DNA of 64,000 nucleotides from Kineosporia aurantiaca JCM 3230 (GCA_000719025.1 JODP01000022.1:17779-81778); one strand, 5' to 3'; numbered from the stretch's first letter, positions 37,901 through 47,386 are shown. Numbers and translations: made by a program. Notes: generated by a model not told the origin, from the sequence alone.

Positions 37901-39343
37901 CAGGATTCCCGGCAAGCAGTCCTCGACGTGGCTCAGGTCCTGCGGGCCGTGCTCGAACGGGGCGAGCCGGCGCCCGGGCCGGTGATCGTGCTGTCCTGCC
38001 AAGCCACGGCCAGTACGGGAGAAGCCGACGCGGACGTGGAAGCCGTCCACGCCTTCACCCGCTGCGTACGCCTGGAGTACCCGCGCAGGGTGATCAACAC
38101 CGTCCTGGTCGCACCCGATGAGCTCAAAGCCGTTCTGCCACGCATCCTGCAGGGGCAGGCACAGCCGGATACGCTCTGGCGTGCGGGGCAACGGCACATC
38201 CGCCACATCCACGCCCTCGACGCGGCCGACGCCGTCCCGGTCGAGCTGCGTCCCGACGCCACCTATGTGGTCAGCGGGGGTATGGGTGCTCTGGGAAGGG
38301 CGATCGTGCGATGGCTGATCGCGCGAGGCGCGCGGCACGTGGTGACGATCAATCGGAACGATCCGCCGGTCGCGGCGCGCGGGCTTCTCGGCCAGTGGGG
38401 CGCGCAGGGCATCGACGTGCTCCCCGCCCGAGCCGACGTGGCCGACCCCGACCAACTGGGCCCGCTGAGCGACTTCCTCAAGCAGTCGATGCCCCCGGTC
38501 CGAGGGGTGCTGCATCTGGCCGGTGTCGTACACGACGCCCCGCTGGCGACGGTGGATCCCGTCGACCTGGAACGGGTCCACGACCCGAAGGTGATGGGGC
38601 TGAAGGCGCTGCTGAACCTCACCCGGGAAGCTGATCTTGACTTCTTGATCGGCTTCTCTTCCATCACCGCTGTCCTGGGGGCCCCCGGACAGGGGGCCTA
38701 CGCAGCGGCGAACGCGGCCATGGACGCTGTGATCGGGCAGGTACGTGATCGCGACGGCGTGAGAGCCTCGAGCGTGTGCTGGGGACCGTGGGCTGGGGAG
38801 GGCATGTTCGCCGACGTCCGCCAGCAGTTCGGACGGCACAGTCGCATCCTTGGAGAACTGGACCCCGACTGGGCGATGAGCGTGCTGGACCGCGTCGTGG
38901 CCTCACCCGGACTGCGCCTGGTCGCAGCACAGACCCGGCCACCTACAGATGACATGGTCACTGCGACAGGGACTTTCGGTAGCCCGGATCGTCTGGCCCG
39001 GCAGATCTGGGACATGCCGCCGGGCGAGGACGCCACGGCGGTCGGGGCCGAAGGAGCCGTCGCGGAGTCCAGCGCCACCCGGATCGCGTCGGCTCCGGCC
39101 TGGCAGCGGCCCGGACTTCTCCAGGATTACCTGTGCAGCATCGTCGCCGATCTGTTCGAACACGCGGAGTCGGACATCGACGTCCAGGCGCCTCTGGGAG
39201 ACCTGGGCGTGGACTCGCTGGGTTGGCTGCGCATCCGTAACCGGATCGGGGCAGACCTCGCCCTGGAGCTGTCTTCGACCGTCATTTACAACCATCCGAG
39301 CATTGACGCGATGTCGGGCCATTTGTCGGCGTACTACCGATGA
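34919..39343 (+). CDS. Type I PKS module KS-AT-KR-ACP
   Basis: A 1474-residue single PKS module. KS at about 10-440 with Cys190 in QTACSTG and EAHGTGTSLGD; AT at about 540-860 with Ser641 in GHSLGEY and THGFHTSAM, which resembles the malonyl-type HAFH signature; KR at about 990-1330 with GGMGALG and Tyr1261 in GAYAAANA; ACP with Ser1433 in DLGVDSL. No dehydratase, enoylreductase or thioesterase follows. It adds one ketide, probably from malonyl-CoA, and reduces the ketone to alcohol. It holds the only intact AT in the window and may also load the upstream ACP in trans. The start overlaps the megasynthase stop (ATGA), and a strong hairpin follows. Confidence 0.93.
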
Positions 39344-39396
39344 CGCTTCTCCCGGGCCCGGAGGAGGGATGATTCTCCTTGCCGTGGTTCACCGCA

Positions 39397-39430
39397 CCGG
39401 CCCGACCGGCCGTCAGGCCGGTCGGGCCGG
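39397..39430. terminator. Strong bidirectional hairpin
   Basis: CCGGCCCGACCGGCC (39397-39411) and GGCCGGTCGGGCCGG (39416-39430) are perfect 15-bp arms around a four-base loop. It lies between the end of the long biosynthetic operon and the convergent hydrolase gene and probably ends both transcripts. Confidence 0.88.
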
Positions 39431-39448
39431 ATGCGATCTGCGAAAGCG

Positions 39449-40822
39449 TCAGAAGGAGCGCAGGAACGGTCCCGCGGTCTGGACGAACGAGTTCTGCCCG
39501 GCCTGGGCGAAGAGGATGTCCAGATGGGTCATGGTCTCGTCGGTGTGGACCTCGATCCTCGGGATCCGGGTGGATCCGGCCAGCGCCTGCGCGGCCTGCC
39601 CGACCGTGCCGTGGGTGAGGTCAGACTGGAAGACGTACAGCGGGACGTTGATCTGCGAGACGTGCTTCAGCCTCAGGCCGAGACTGCGCGCCACGGCGTT
39701 GTCGGCGAAGGCCGCCGAGCCGAAGTAGTCCAGGGCCAGCCGGTTGGGTGAGTACCACTCCCAGGCGCTGGGGTCGGGGCCGGCGAAGGACTGGGCCACG
39801 GTCTGCAAGCGGGTCGGTCCCTCGTCCACCCAGTCGCCGGCGTCGTTCAGGTGCCCGGAGGAGACTGCGTAGCCGGGCAGGGCCGCATGCTGATCCATGA
39901 CCCAGCCGAACAGGCCGGCGTTGGTCAGGGCGTGGTCGGGCCGGATGGCATCGGGCAGTTTCTGCCAGACCGGCGAGATTTGGTGAGGCGCATCGGCGGC
40001 GTACTCGGCCAGGACCTGGTACCAGACGGCGGCGGCCTCGGGACCGTCCCCGAAGTTGTTGTACAGACTGGTCGCATTGTCGAACACGGCGCCGTCGTGG
40101 ATCTGCTGGAGCCAGGTGTCGGCACCCTCCTGGGTCAGGCTGAAGTCGATGCCCGCGCCGGAGAGGGCGTTGCGGACGCCACCGTCGAGCAGCATCATCC
40201 CGGCCAGGTCGCGATAGCCGGGATGGCCGTCAAAGTCCCAGGCGGCGTAGTCGAGCACAGCGGTGGCGCCCAGGGAGTGGCCGCCCAGGACGACCTGGCG
40301 CCGGCCGGCGTCACGCGCCTTGAGGACGACCTGGCGGATGTCGGCCAGTTCGGTTCCCAGGCCCCACCGGGCGGTGTACGGGGCGCTGGCCACGCTCTGG
40401 TGCTGGTAGTGACCGCCCAGGTAATACGACGCAGCCGCATCGGCCCCGTGCTCGAAGCCGGACAGGTCGGCAAGGTTCTGTTCCCGGCGGTCGACGGCCC
40501 AGACCTGGAGTCCGGGGTCGCGGGTGGTCAGAGCCCGCGCGACGTTGCGGAATCCATTGGCCGCCTCGCCACGCCCCGCGATCAGCACCAGGACGCGCCG
40601 GGCATCCGGGTCGCCGATCTGGATGACCTTGAGCCGGTCCGTCCGGGCCGGGCCGGGAGCCGGGGCGCCGGTCACCGAGATGACGCTCTCGTGGGGCGTC
40701 CGTCCGGTCGTGGTGGTGGCCGCGACACCGGGGAGCGCGGTTGCCACCAGGACGGCGGCGGACAGGACGGCAGAGGCGAGCACGATGCGTCTGTTCGGGA
40801 TCAGGGGGATCAGGGGGCGCAC
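39449..40822 (-). CDS. Secreted alpha/beta-hydrolase
   Basis: A 457-residue protein with a signal peptide (NRRIVLASAVLSAAVLVATALPG, cut near GVAATT). The mature part is an alpha/beta-hydrolase with nucleophile elbow GGHSLGATAVLD and an ILIAGRGE-type oxyanion region (VLVLIAGRGEAANGF). A likely catalytic His is in ETMTHLD near the end. It acts outside the membrane. Possible roles are removal of a protecting acyl group from the exported product, or unrelated esterase activity. It is the only hydrolase beside a PKS that lacks a thioesterase, but export makes a direct chain-release role unlikely. Confidence 0.82.
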   Translation of the reverse strand: MRPLIPLIPNRRIVLASAVLSAAVLVATALPGVAATTTTGRTPHESVISVTGAPAPGPARTDRLKVIQIGDPDARRVLVLIAGRGEAANGFRNVARALTTRDPGLQVWAVDRREQNLADLSGFEHGADAAASYYLGGHYQHQSVASAPYTARWGLGTELADIRQVVLKARDAGRRQVVLGGHSLGATAVLDYAAWDFDGHPGYRDLAGMMLLDGGVRNALSGAGIDFSLTQEGADTWLQQIHDGAVFDNATSLYNNFGDGPEAAAVWYQVLAEYAADAPHQISPVWQKLPDAIRPDHALTNAGLFGWVMDQHAALPGYAVSSGHLNDAGDWVDEGPTRLQTVAQSFAGPDPSAWEWYSPNRLALDYFGSAAFADNAVARSLGLRLKHVSQINVPLYVFQSDLTHGTVGQAAQALAGSTRIPRIEVHTDETMTHLDILFAQAGQNSFVQTAGPFLRSF

Positions 40823-40939
40823 GGGAGCCTTCTCTCTGGCTGGCGGATGGGCGGGCTGGACAGCGGGTTCGGGCGCATCGGGGTGCGGCCGGCCCGAGAG
40901 GGGACAGAGGCCGGCCGCACCGGTTCGGGGCAGGCTGGT

Positions 40940-42526
40940 TCAGCTGACGGACGCGGTCCGGGCGGCCTCGACCTGCGCAGCGGCCTCTGGGGTGGCGTGG
41001 CCCTCGCGCAGGAGTACGGCCACGGTCAGGGCGCTGAGTGCGCACAGACCGGCCAGGAGCCAGAGCATGATCTGGAAGGCGTCGGTGTATCCGCCGGCCG
41101 CGAACGAGGTGAACGCGGTCCGGGTCGCCCCGGCCGGCAGGCTGTTCGCGACCCCCGGAAGGTCGCCCTGGGAAAGGGTGTTGGCCAGGGTTCCGGCATC
41201 GCCGGAGTAGTTCTGGGTGAAACGGCCCAGGCCGCCGCTGAGCTGGCTGCGGGTCAGCGTCACGATCAGCGAGCCCATGGCGGCGATCGCCACGACCTCA
41301 CCGGCCAGACGCATCGTGCTGAACATGCCGGCCGCCATGCCGGCGCGCTCGGTGCTGACCGAGTTCACCGCGGCTCCGTCGAGAATGCCCAGCGAGATGC
41401 CAAAACCGGCGCCGAGCAGGATCAGCGCCGGAGCCAGGGCGATGACCGAGGTGCTGGGCGAGATGACGGTCAGCGCGGCGGCGCCGGCCGTGCTCAGCAG
41501 TAGTGACAGGGTCAGGATGGCGCGCACCGAGGTGAACTTCGTCATCCAGCCGCCCACGGTCGGCAGGAGCAGGGTCGGGACCGTCAGCAGCATCAGGACG
41601 ACGCCGGAGCGCCCAGCGCTGTAGTCCTTGGTCGAGGCGAAGTAGGCGGGCAGGAGGATCAGCACACCGGTGAAGCCGAAGCCGAGGGCGACGGGCACCA
41701 GGGAGATACCGGCGAAGCGCCGGTTCCCGAGCAGGGTGACGTCGAACAGCGGGCTCGCCTGGCGCTTCTCGACCAGTGGGAACGCGACCACCAGGGCCAC
41801 GCAGGCGATGATCGCGGCCAGGACGGGCGCGCTGGTCCAGCCCCACTGCGGAGCCTGGATGAGGGTCAGGATGAACAGGGACAGGGCGCCGGTGAAGACC
41901 AGGATGCCGGACCAGTCCATGGCCGCGACCGAGTCCGGTCGCGACTCCTGCACGACCGCCCGGATCACCAGCACCACCGCGGCGGCGACGACCGCGTGAC
42001 TGAGGAAGACGCCCCGCCAGCCGAAGAGGTTGACCTCCGCCCCGCACAGAACCGGGCCGAAGGCGATGCCGAGGCCGAAGGCGGTGCCCAGGCCGGCAAA
42101 GGCCCGGGCCCGGGCGGCACCCTCGAAGGTCTGGGCCAGCAGGGCCGCGCCGCTGGTGAGCACCCCCGCGGCGCCCACCCCGGCGGCCCCCCGGGCCAGG
42201 TCCAGGATCAGCATGTCCGGCGCCACGGCGGACAGGATCGAGCAGATGACGAAGATCAGCAGGCCCGTGACGAAGATGCGCCGGCGCCCGAACCGGTCGG
42301 CGAACGAGCCGGCCGCCAGGGCCACGCTGGCGAAGGTGAGGTCGTAGCCGTTCACCACCCACTGCAGCGGCGCCAGCCCGCTGTGCAGGTCGTTGGCGAT
42401 GTCCGGCAGGGCCACGGAGGCCCCGGTGAGGGAGATGGGGAGCAGGACGGCGGCGACACAGACCGCGCCGAGGGTCGCGCGTTCGCGTCCCTGGCGGCCG
42501 TCGGCCGTGGGTGCATCGACGGACAT
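40940..42526 (-). CDS. MFS drug exporter (DHA2 type)
   Basis: A 528-residue transporter with about 14 hydrophobic segments, matching DHA2 proton-driven multidrug pumps. Signatures include LQWVVNGYDLTFASVALAAG and the loop motif GSFADRFGRRRIF; the later motif ARGAAGVGAAGVL is also typical. It is a paralogue of the pump at 43963. It shares the leftward strand with the decarboxylase-like and MarR genes. A role in self-resistance or export of the product is inferred. The start is fixed by AAGGAGTTCCC-type spacing upstream of the ATG. Confidence 0.9.
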   Translation of the reverse strand: MSVDAPTADGRQGRERATLGAVCVAAVLLPISLTGASVALPDIANDLHSGLAPLQWVVNGYDLTFASVALAAGSFADRFGRRRIFVTGLLIFVICSILSAVAPDMLILDLARGAAGVGAAGVLTSGAALLAQTFEGAARARAFAGLGTAFGLGIAFGPVLCGAEVNLFGWRGVFLSHAVVAAAVVLVIRAVVQESRPDSVAAMDWSGILVFTGALSLFILTLIQAPQWGWTSAPVLAAIIACVALVVAFPLVEKRQASPLFDVTLLGNRRFAGISLVPVALGFGFTGVLILLPAYFASTKDYSAGRSGVVLMLLTVPTLLLPTVGGWMTKFTSVRAILTLSLLLSTAGAAALTVISPSTSVIALAPALILLGAGFGISLGILDGAAVNSVSTERAGMAAGMFSTMRLAGEVVAIAAMGSLIVTLTRSQLSGGLGRFTQNYSGDAGTLANTLSQGDLPGVANSLPAGATRTAFTSFAAGGYTDAFQIMLWLLAGLCALSALTVAVLLREGHATPEAAAQVEAARTASVS

Positions 42527-42666
42527 GGTGGGAACTCCTTGGGATGAGGTGGCGTGATCTGCGTGCGCCCCGGGCCGGGTTCGGCCCGTGTCACGCGGCG
42601 ACCTTCAATGCAAGAAGTCTGACTCATATAAGAACCCTGATGCAACCCACCAGGTCAGGTTTCTGG

Positions 42667-42703
42667 CCCGGGCCGGTCGGCCCGCGCGCGCGGCCGGCCC
42701 GGG
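42667..42703 (-). terminator. GC-rich hairpin
   Basis: CCCGGGCCGG (42667-42676) pairs with CCGGCCCGGG (42694-42703) across a 17-base loop. It lies just after the decarboxylase-like gene and before the MFS gene on the leftward strand, so it probably terminates the former. Confidence 0.55.
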
Positions 42704-42723
42704 ACGCTGGGCGGCGGGGCGGG

Positions 42724-43113
42724 TCAGCTCTCGGCGAGGCGGCGGTCGAGGACCTGCTTGAGCACGGCGAACGCCGCGTTCGCGCGGGGGTGGCCGACGA
42801 TGAGGGCCAGGTGGAAGATGGTCTCGGTCAGCTCCTCCCGGCTGATCCCGTGCTCGAGAGCGGCGTCGATGTGCCGTTCCAGCTGCCCCTCGAGGCCGCC
42901 GACGCTGGTCAGGGCAATGACGTTGATGAGTTCGCGTTTGCCTTGCCCGAGGACCGGGCGCCCGTAGACGTCGGCGAAGCAGGCCTCGACCAGGTACTTC
43001 GAGTAGTCCTCGCTGATCAGGTCGAGGAAGGCGATGGTCTGGTCCGTGGCCTCGGTGCCGTAGGCGGCGTCGAGCACCTGGCGGCCCCGGTCGTAGCGGT
43101 CCTGAAGGGTCAT
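42724..43113 (-). CDS. Carboxymuconolactone decarboxylase-family protein
   Basis: A 129-residue protein of the carboxymuconolactone decarboxylase/AhpD-like family: RELINVIALTSVGGLEGQLERHIDAALEHG in two parts, then LTETIFHLALIVGHPRANAAFAVLK. It lacks the CxxC pair of AhpD peroxidases, so it fits the gamma-CMD type. In biosynthetic clusters such small proteins can act as decarboxylases or be of unknown role. AAAGGA precedes the ATG. A 9-bp-arm inverted repeat lies just upstream and probably controls it. Confidence 0.85.
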   Translation of the reverse strand: MTLQDRYDRGRQVLDAAYGTEATDQTIAFLDLISEDYSKYLVEACFADVYGRPVLGQGKRELINVIALTSVGGLEGQLERHIDAALEHGISREELTETIFHLALIVGHPRANAAFAVLKQVLDRRLAES

Positions 43114-43126
43114 GAGAATCCTTTCG

Positions 43127-43157
43127 AGTATCAGAACACTGATCGTTGTCTGATACT
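43127..43157. promoter_or_regulatory. Inverted repeat, likely MarR operator
   Basis: AGTATCAGA (43127-43135) and TCTGATACT (43149-43157) are perfect 9-bp arms with a 13-base spacer. They lie just upstream of the decarboxylase-like gene and downstream of the MarR gene. The 11-mer GAGTATCAGAA here (43126-43136) recurs exactly at 52914-52924 in front of the AfsA-related gene. That the MarR protein binds it is inference. Confidence 0.65.
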
Positions 43158-43203
43158 ACGCTGAATCCGAAAGTTCCTCGCAATCCGGGGCGCCGGGAAT
43201 ACA

Positions 43204-43233
43204 GAAAAGGGGCCCCGGGCGGGACCCCTTCTC
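43204..43233 (-). terminator. Terminator of the MarR gene
   Basis: On the leftward strand, AAGGGG...CCCCTT arms enclose a GC-rich loop and are followed by a short T-rich run (TTTTCTG). It lies about 50 bases after the MarR stop, so it probably ends that transcript before the operator of the next gene. Confidence 0.6.
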
Positions 43234-43280
43234 GGATGAAGCAGTGAGACCGGCGCGTCGGCCGGACCGGTGGCGCCGGA

Positions 43281-43736
43281 TCAGCTCTCCAGTGCCTTGA
43301 TCGAGCGTTCGAGCAGACTGCGCAGCAGCTCGCGCTCGTCCTCGCTGAACTCCGCGCTCAGCCGCTCCTCCACCGCGCGGGCCTTGGCGTCGGCCCGCTT
43401 CAGCAGCGTCCGGCCGGTCCGGGTCAGGCGGGTGGTGAGCACCTTCTGGTGCACATCGGAGATCTGGCGCTCGATCAGGTTCTTGGCCGCCAGGTTCGAC
43501 AGCACGGTGGCCATCGTCTGCGGGGTTACCACGCAGACCCGGGCCAGCTGGGCGCCCGAGGCCCCGGGGGTGTACGACAGGGCCAGCAGGGCCGAGTACT
43601 GCGGCACGGTCAGTCCGAACTCTCTCAGGGCCGCGCTCTTCTCGGTGATCAGGCTCTGCTCGGCCCGCTTGATGAAGTGGCCCAGCCGGGTCGAGACCTC
43701 GGCCTCGAGGCCCTCAATGCCAGAATTCTTAGTCAC
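43281..43736 (-). CDS. MarR-family transcriptional regulator
   Basis: A 151-residue MarR-type winged-helix regulator: FGLTVPQYSALLALSYTPGASGAQLARVCVVTPQTMATVLSNLAAKNLIER in successive helices, then the wing (VLTTRLTRTGRTLLKRA) and a dimerising C-terminal helix. It is divergent from the MFS pump at 43963 and upstream of the decarboxylase-like gene. MarR proteins commonly repress neighbouring efflux or oxidation genes until a phenolic or acyl ligand binds. The shared 11-mer in front of two transcription units makes it the best candidate for a pathway regulator here. Confidence 0.92.
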   Translation of the reverse strand: MTKNSGIEGLEAEVSTRLGHFIKRAEQSLITEKSAALREFGLTVPQYSALLALSYTPGASGAQLARVCVVTPQTMATVLSNLAAKNLIERQISDVHQKVLTTRLTRTGRTLLKRADAKARAVEERLSAEFSEDERELLRSLLERSIKALES

Positions 43737-43752
43737 ATCAGATTCCTCACAC

Positions 43753-43786
43753 CTACGAGAGTACGTCCATCAATTAGACATCGTAG
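43753..43786. promoter_or_regulatory. Inverted repeat in the MarR/MFS divergent gap
   Basis: CTACGA (43753-43758) and TCGTAG (43781-43786) form short perfect arms over a 22-base AT-rich centre, within the 226-base gap between MarR and the rightward MFS gene. A promoter or operator is plausible, but the arms are only 6 bp. Confidence 0.3.
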
Positions 43787-43962
43787 AGAGGTGGCCTGTC
43801 CAGGCCGGCCGGCGCCGAGCGGCCGGCGGCGCCCCGGGCGGTTCGGCCGGTGATCGGGCCGCTTCTCTTGACCGGCCGGGTCGGGACAATCATCCTCTTT
43901 GTCAGTACTCTGATTCAAATTCGTGTCCTGTCACATCTGGGACCTTCGATGGAGGCTGTCCG

Positions 43963-45534
43963 ATGAGCACTTCCGGGCCGGGGCACACCCCCCGGCGATA
44001 TCTCACCCTGGCCGCTGTCTGTCTGGCCGGGGCCGCCCTGCCGGCCTCCCTGACCGGCTCGTCGGTGGCCCTGCCAGGGATCGGGGTCGACCTGAATCCC
44101 TCTCTGGCGGCGCTGCAGTGGGTGGTGAACGCCTACAACCTCACGTTCGCCACCTTCATGCTCGCCCTCGGCGCCCTGGCCGACCTGGTCGGACGGCGCC
44201 GCATGTTCGCCCTGGGGGGTGCGCTGTTCGTCCTCGCCTCGGGAGTCAGTGCCGTAGCCCCGAACGCGGTGCTGCTCGACCTGGCCCGGGGCGCGGCCGG
44301 AGTCGGGGCCGCCGCGGTGCTGACCGCAGGCAGCGCCCTGGTCGCGGCCGCGTTCACCGGACCGGCCCAGGGCCGGGCCTTCGGCCTGCTCGGGTCCTCC
44401 TTCGGCGCCGGCCTGGCCCTTGGTCCCTCCCTGGCCGGGCTGGTCGACGGCGCTCTGGGCTGGCGGTACGTCTTTGCCTTCCACGCCCTTCTGGTCGCGC
44501 TCGCCCTGCTGGCCCTGCCCGCGATCACGGAATCGCGCAATCCCGCGGCCCGGGGCGTCGACTGGGCCGGTACCGCCACGTTCACCGGTGCTCTCTTCTG
44601 CCTGACCCTGGCTCTGGTGCAGGCCCCGCACCGGGGGTGGGGCGATCCTGGCGTGCTGGCCCTGGCGGCCGGATTCCTGGTGCTGATCGCGGCGTTCGTG
44701 CTCGCCGAGGCGCGCCAGTCGCACCCCATGTTCGACCTCGACCTCGTCCGGCAACCGCGGTTCGTCGGGATCTGCGCGATGCCGGTCATCCTGGCCTTCA
44801 GCTTCGTCGTGCTGCTGATCCTGCTGCCCACGTACTTCACTTCGGCCGGTGGTCTCTCGCCCGCCCGGTCGGGTCTGCTCCTGATGGCCCTGACCCTGCC
44901 GGTGCTGATCGTCCCCCTCCCGGCCGGTCTGCTGGCCCAGCGCGTCCCCGTCCGGGTGCTGCTGGCAGCGGCGCTGGCCCTGATGGCCCTGGGGGACGCG
45001 CTGCTCACCCTCACCGACGTGCGTCAGGGCGCCGCCACCCTGGTCGCGCCCCTGCTGCTGGTCGGCACCGGGATGGGCATCGCGGCCGGACTGCTCGACG
45101 GGGCGGCGATCGGCTCGGTGCAACCCTCTCGCGCCGGTATGGCGGCCGGCATGTTCAACACCACGCGTCTGGCTGGGGAGACGATCGCCATCGTCAGCAC
45201 CGGCGCGCTGCTGGTCAGCCTGACTCAGCAGCGCTACAGCGGACGGGTGGGCGAACTGGGCGCCCGGGCCGGTGCGCCGGACCTGGCCGGCAAGGTGGTC
45301 GGGGGGGACCTGAACGCGGCCCTGGCCTCGGCGCCGGCGGTCCGCCGCCCGGTCCTGGAGGACTTCCTGGTGCAACAGTTCACCGGCGCGCTGCATGTCG
45401 TGTTCTGGGTGATCGCCGCCCTGGCCGCGATCGGTGCGCCCCTGATCTTCGCTCTTCTTCGGGACCGGAGTGAGCCCGGCCCGCAACCGGTCGCCGCGCA
45501 CCAGCCCGAGATCGTCGCGGTGTCCGGACCCTGA
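43963..45534 (+). CDS. MFS drug exporter (DHA2 type)
   Basis: A 523-residue transporter with about 14 hydrophobic segments, a DHA2 pump. Signatures: LQWVVNAYNLTFATFMLALG, then GALADLVGRRRMF, and ARGAAGVGAAAVL. The ATG at 43963 follows GGAGG at proper spacing; much longer upstream frames are not family-like. It is divergent from MarR, the classic arrangement for a repressed pump. It precedes the FAD monooxygenase by 18 bases, so the two are probably co-transcribed. Two paralogous pumps in one cluster suggest self-protection. Confidence 0.92.
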   Translation: MSTSGPGHTPRRYLTLAAVCLAGAALPASLTGSSVALPGIGVDLNPSLAALQWVVNAYNLTFATFMLALGALADLVGRRRMFALGGALFVLASGVSAVAPNAVLLDLARGAAGVGAAAVLTAGSALVAAAFTGPAQGRAFGLLGSSFGAGLALGPSLAGLVDGALGWRYVFAFHALLVALALLALPAITESRNPAARGVDWAGTATFTGALFCLTLALVQAPHRGWGDPGVLALAAGFLVLIAAFVLAEARQSHPMFDLDLVRQPRFVGICAMPVILAFSFVVLLILLPTYFTSAGGLSPARSGLLLMALTLPVLIVPLPAGLLAQRVPVRVLLAAALALMALGDALLTLTDVRQGAATLVAPLLLVGTGMGIAAGLLDGAAIGSVQPSRAGMAAGMFNTTRLAGETIAIVSTGALLVSLTQQRYSGRVGELGARAGAPDLAGKVVGGDLNAALASAPAVRRPVLEDFLVQQFTGALHVVFWVIAALAAIGAPLIFALLRDRSEPGPQPVAAHQPEIVAVSGP

Positions 45535-45552
45535 GAAAAAGGTACAAAAGCG

Positions 45553-47325
45553 ATGAAAGATTCGTATGGTGTTGCACGGCCCGCGGCTTCTGGTCCGGGC
45601 CGGTCGATCGATTCAGACCTTGGGGGGTCATTCGTGTCCACGCTCCGCCCTGCTGTGCCCAGAAGAACTCTGCCTGGAGAAGCCCTTTCCGCGACCGGGG
45701 CACCGGACCGGGCCCCGGTTCTCGTGGTCGGTGCCGGCCCCGTCGGCCTGACCGCGACCATCGAACTGCTCCGCCGTGACGTGGACGTCGTGTGCATCGA
45801 CCGCGCTCCGGCGCCCTCCACCCTAAGCAAGGCCTTGGCCGTATGGCCCCGTACGCTGGAGATCCTTTCGCAGCTCGGCGGCGCCCCCGTCATCGCCGAG
45901 CGGGGCCTGCCGGTCCATTCCCTGCGGTACTTCTCCTCGAACAACCCCATCGCGACGGTCCGTTTCAACGACCGCACCCGCCCGGTCGTGCTTCCTCAGC
46001 CGGACGTGGAGGACCTGCTCATCCAATCCCTGGACCGCGCGGGCGGATCGGTGCTGCGCGGCATCGAACTGCTTGCACTGGAACAGGACGGCGAGGGGGT
46101 CACCGTTCGCCTTCGCGACGGTGAGGGCGAAATGTTCTCGCAGAAGTTCAGTCATGTCATCGCGGCGGACGGAGCCGGCAGCACCGTACGTGGCCTGCTC
46201 GGCATCGGTTTCGACGGCGAGACCTATCCCAACACCTTTGTGGTGGCGGACGTCGACCTCGGCGGCGCCCTTCAGCACGACGCCAGTTACTACTACTGCT
46301 CACCCAAGGGCATTCTGGTCCTGGTCGGCCTGCCCGGTGGGCGGTTCCGGGTCTTCACCTCCGCCCCGGCCGATCTGGACCGCGAGGACGTCCCGCTCAG
46401 CCGGGTGCAGGAACTGGTGGACGAGCGCGGGCCCGGCGGTCTGACCCTGACCGACCCCACGTGGGTCAGTGCCTTCTCGGTGCACGCCCGCCACGCCGCG
46501 CGCAGCCGCCAGGGCCGGGTCTTCCTGGCCGGGGACGCGGCGCACGCCCACAGCCCGGCCGGCGGTCAGGGCATGAACACCGGCATCGCCGATGCCCACA
46601 ACCTGGCCTGGAAACTTGCCTTGGTCTGGCGCGGCGACAGTCCTTCCGATGTACTCGACTCCTACGAGGCCGAGCGCTCCCAGGTGGCCAAATCGGTGGT
46701 GCGCCAGGCTCATCTGCAGACCAAGGCCTGGCTGGTGCGGCGCCCGGAAGCGGTCCTGGTCCGCGACGCCACGCTCCGTCTGGCCTCGGCCCTGCGGCTG
46801 CCCGAGGCCGCCCTGGTGCCGACCCTGGCCGGGCTGCGCACGGTGTATCCGGTGGCCGAGGCGACCTCCGGGCGCCGGGCTCTGGGACGTGAGTGGATCC
46901 CGGGAGCTCTGGCCCCGGATCGCCCGGTGTGGGAGACCCGGGCATTTCGCCGGCTGCCCCTGCGAGCGGCTCTTGACCCCCTGCGTCACACCCTGTTGTT
47001 CTGCATTGGATCCTCACGCGAGATACCGGACGAGGTAGAGGAACTGGCGGGTCTGGCCGCCGGCGAGGCACACGTGCTCGACGTGCGTACCCTGGCCGCG
47101 GACGGGACGCTTCGCGACGGCCTGAGCGTGCCGCAGGCCTCACGACTGCGGCGACTGGTGCGCCGGGACGCTCTGGTGCTGGTGCGCCCGGACGGGCACA
47201 TCGACCAGATCGGGACCCTGGCCGAAGCCGGTCGGATGACGGCCCGGCTGCAGGAGCTGTTCGGGCCGCAGAGGCCACGGACGGCACCGCTGCCCACGTG
47301 GCAGAGGTCCGCACTCAGCGCCTGA
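45553..47325 (+). CDS. FAD-dependent aromatic-hydroxylase-type monooxygenase
   Basis: A 590-residue flavoprotein monooxygenase of the PHBH-like class. It has the FAD-binding VLVVGAGPVGLTATIELLRR near residue 55, the DG-like segment VIAADGAGSTVRGLLGI, and the FAD-ribityl motif VFLAGDAAHAHSPAGGQGMNTGI. The C-terminal domain is a thioredoxin-like fold as in phenol hydroxylase relatives. It uses NADPH and oxygen to hydroxylate or epoxidise. About 50 residues before the FAD motif look like an extra N-terminal tail; the true start may be internal, such as the GTG near residue 27. It is an expected tailoring enzyme or part of resistance. Confidence 0.9.
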   Translation: MKDSYGVARPAASGPGRSIDSDLGGSFVSTLRPAVPRRTLPGEALSATGAPDRAPVLVVGAGPVGLTATIELLRRDVDVVCIDRAPAPSTLSKALAVWPRTLEILSQLGGAPVIAERGLPVHSLRYFSSNNPIATVRFNDRTRPVVLPQPDVEDLLIQSLDRAGGSVLRGIELLALEQDGEGVTVRLRDGEGEMFSQKFSHVIAADGAGSTVRGLLGIGFDGETYPNTFVVADVDLGGALQHDASYYYCSPKGILVLVGLPGGRFRVFTSAPADLDREDVPLSRVQELVDERGPGGLTLTDPTWVSAFSVHARHAARSRQGRVFLAGDAAHAHSPAGGQGMNTGIADAHNLAWKLALVWRGDSPSDVLDSYEAERSQVAKSVVRQAHLQTKAWLVRRPEAVLVRDATLRLASALRLPEAALVPTLAGLRTVYPVAEATSGRRALGREWIPGALAPDRPVWETRAFRRLPLRAALDPLRHTLLFCIGSSREIPDEVEELAGLAAGEAHVLDVRTLAADGTLRDGLSVPQASRLRRLVRRDALVLVRPDGHIDQIGTLAEAGRMTARLQELFGPQRPRTAPLPTWQRSALSA

Positions 47326-47354
47326 GCCGTCGTCGGCCCGGACCGTGGGCCATG

Positions 47355-47386
47355 AGCCCCCGCCACCTCGACCGGTGGCGGGGGCT
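47355..47386. terminator. Hairpin after the monooxygenase gene
   Basis: AGCCCCCGCCACC (47355-47367) and GGTGGCGGGGGCT (47374-47386) pair perfectly over 13 bp around a six-base loop, between convergent genes. Confidence 0.85.

Noticed and set aside
39449..40822. Alpha/beta-hydrolase as the chain-releasing thioesterase
   Set aside because: It has a clear signal peptide and belongs to a convergent unit, so it should be outside the cell.
39851..41503. 550-residue rightward open frame over the hydrolase and MFS genes
   Set aside because: Runs across two well-supported leftward genes and their gap; composition is shadow-like.
43915..45501. 528-residue leftward open frame opposite the second MFS gene
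   Set aside because: Gln/Arg/Gly-rich antisense of a GC-rich membrane-protein gene; the rightward frame has clear DHA2 motifs.
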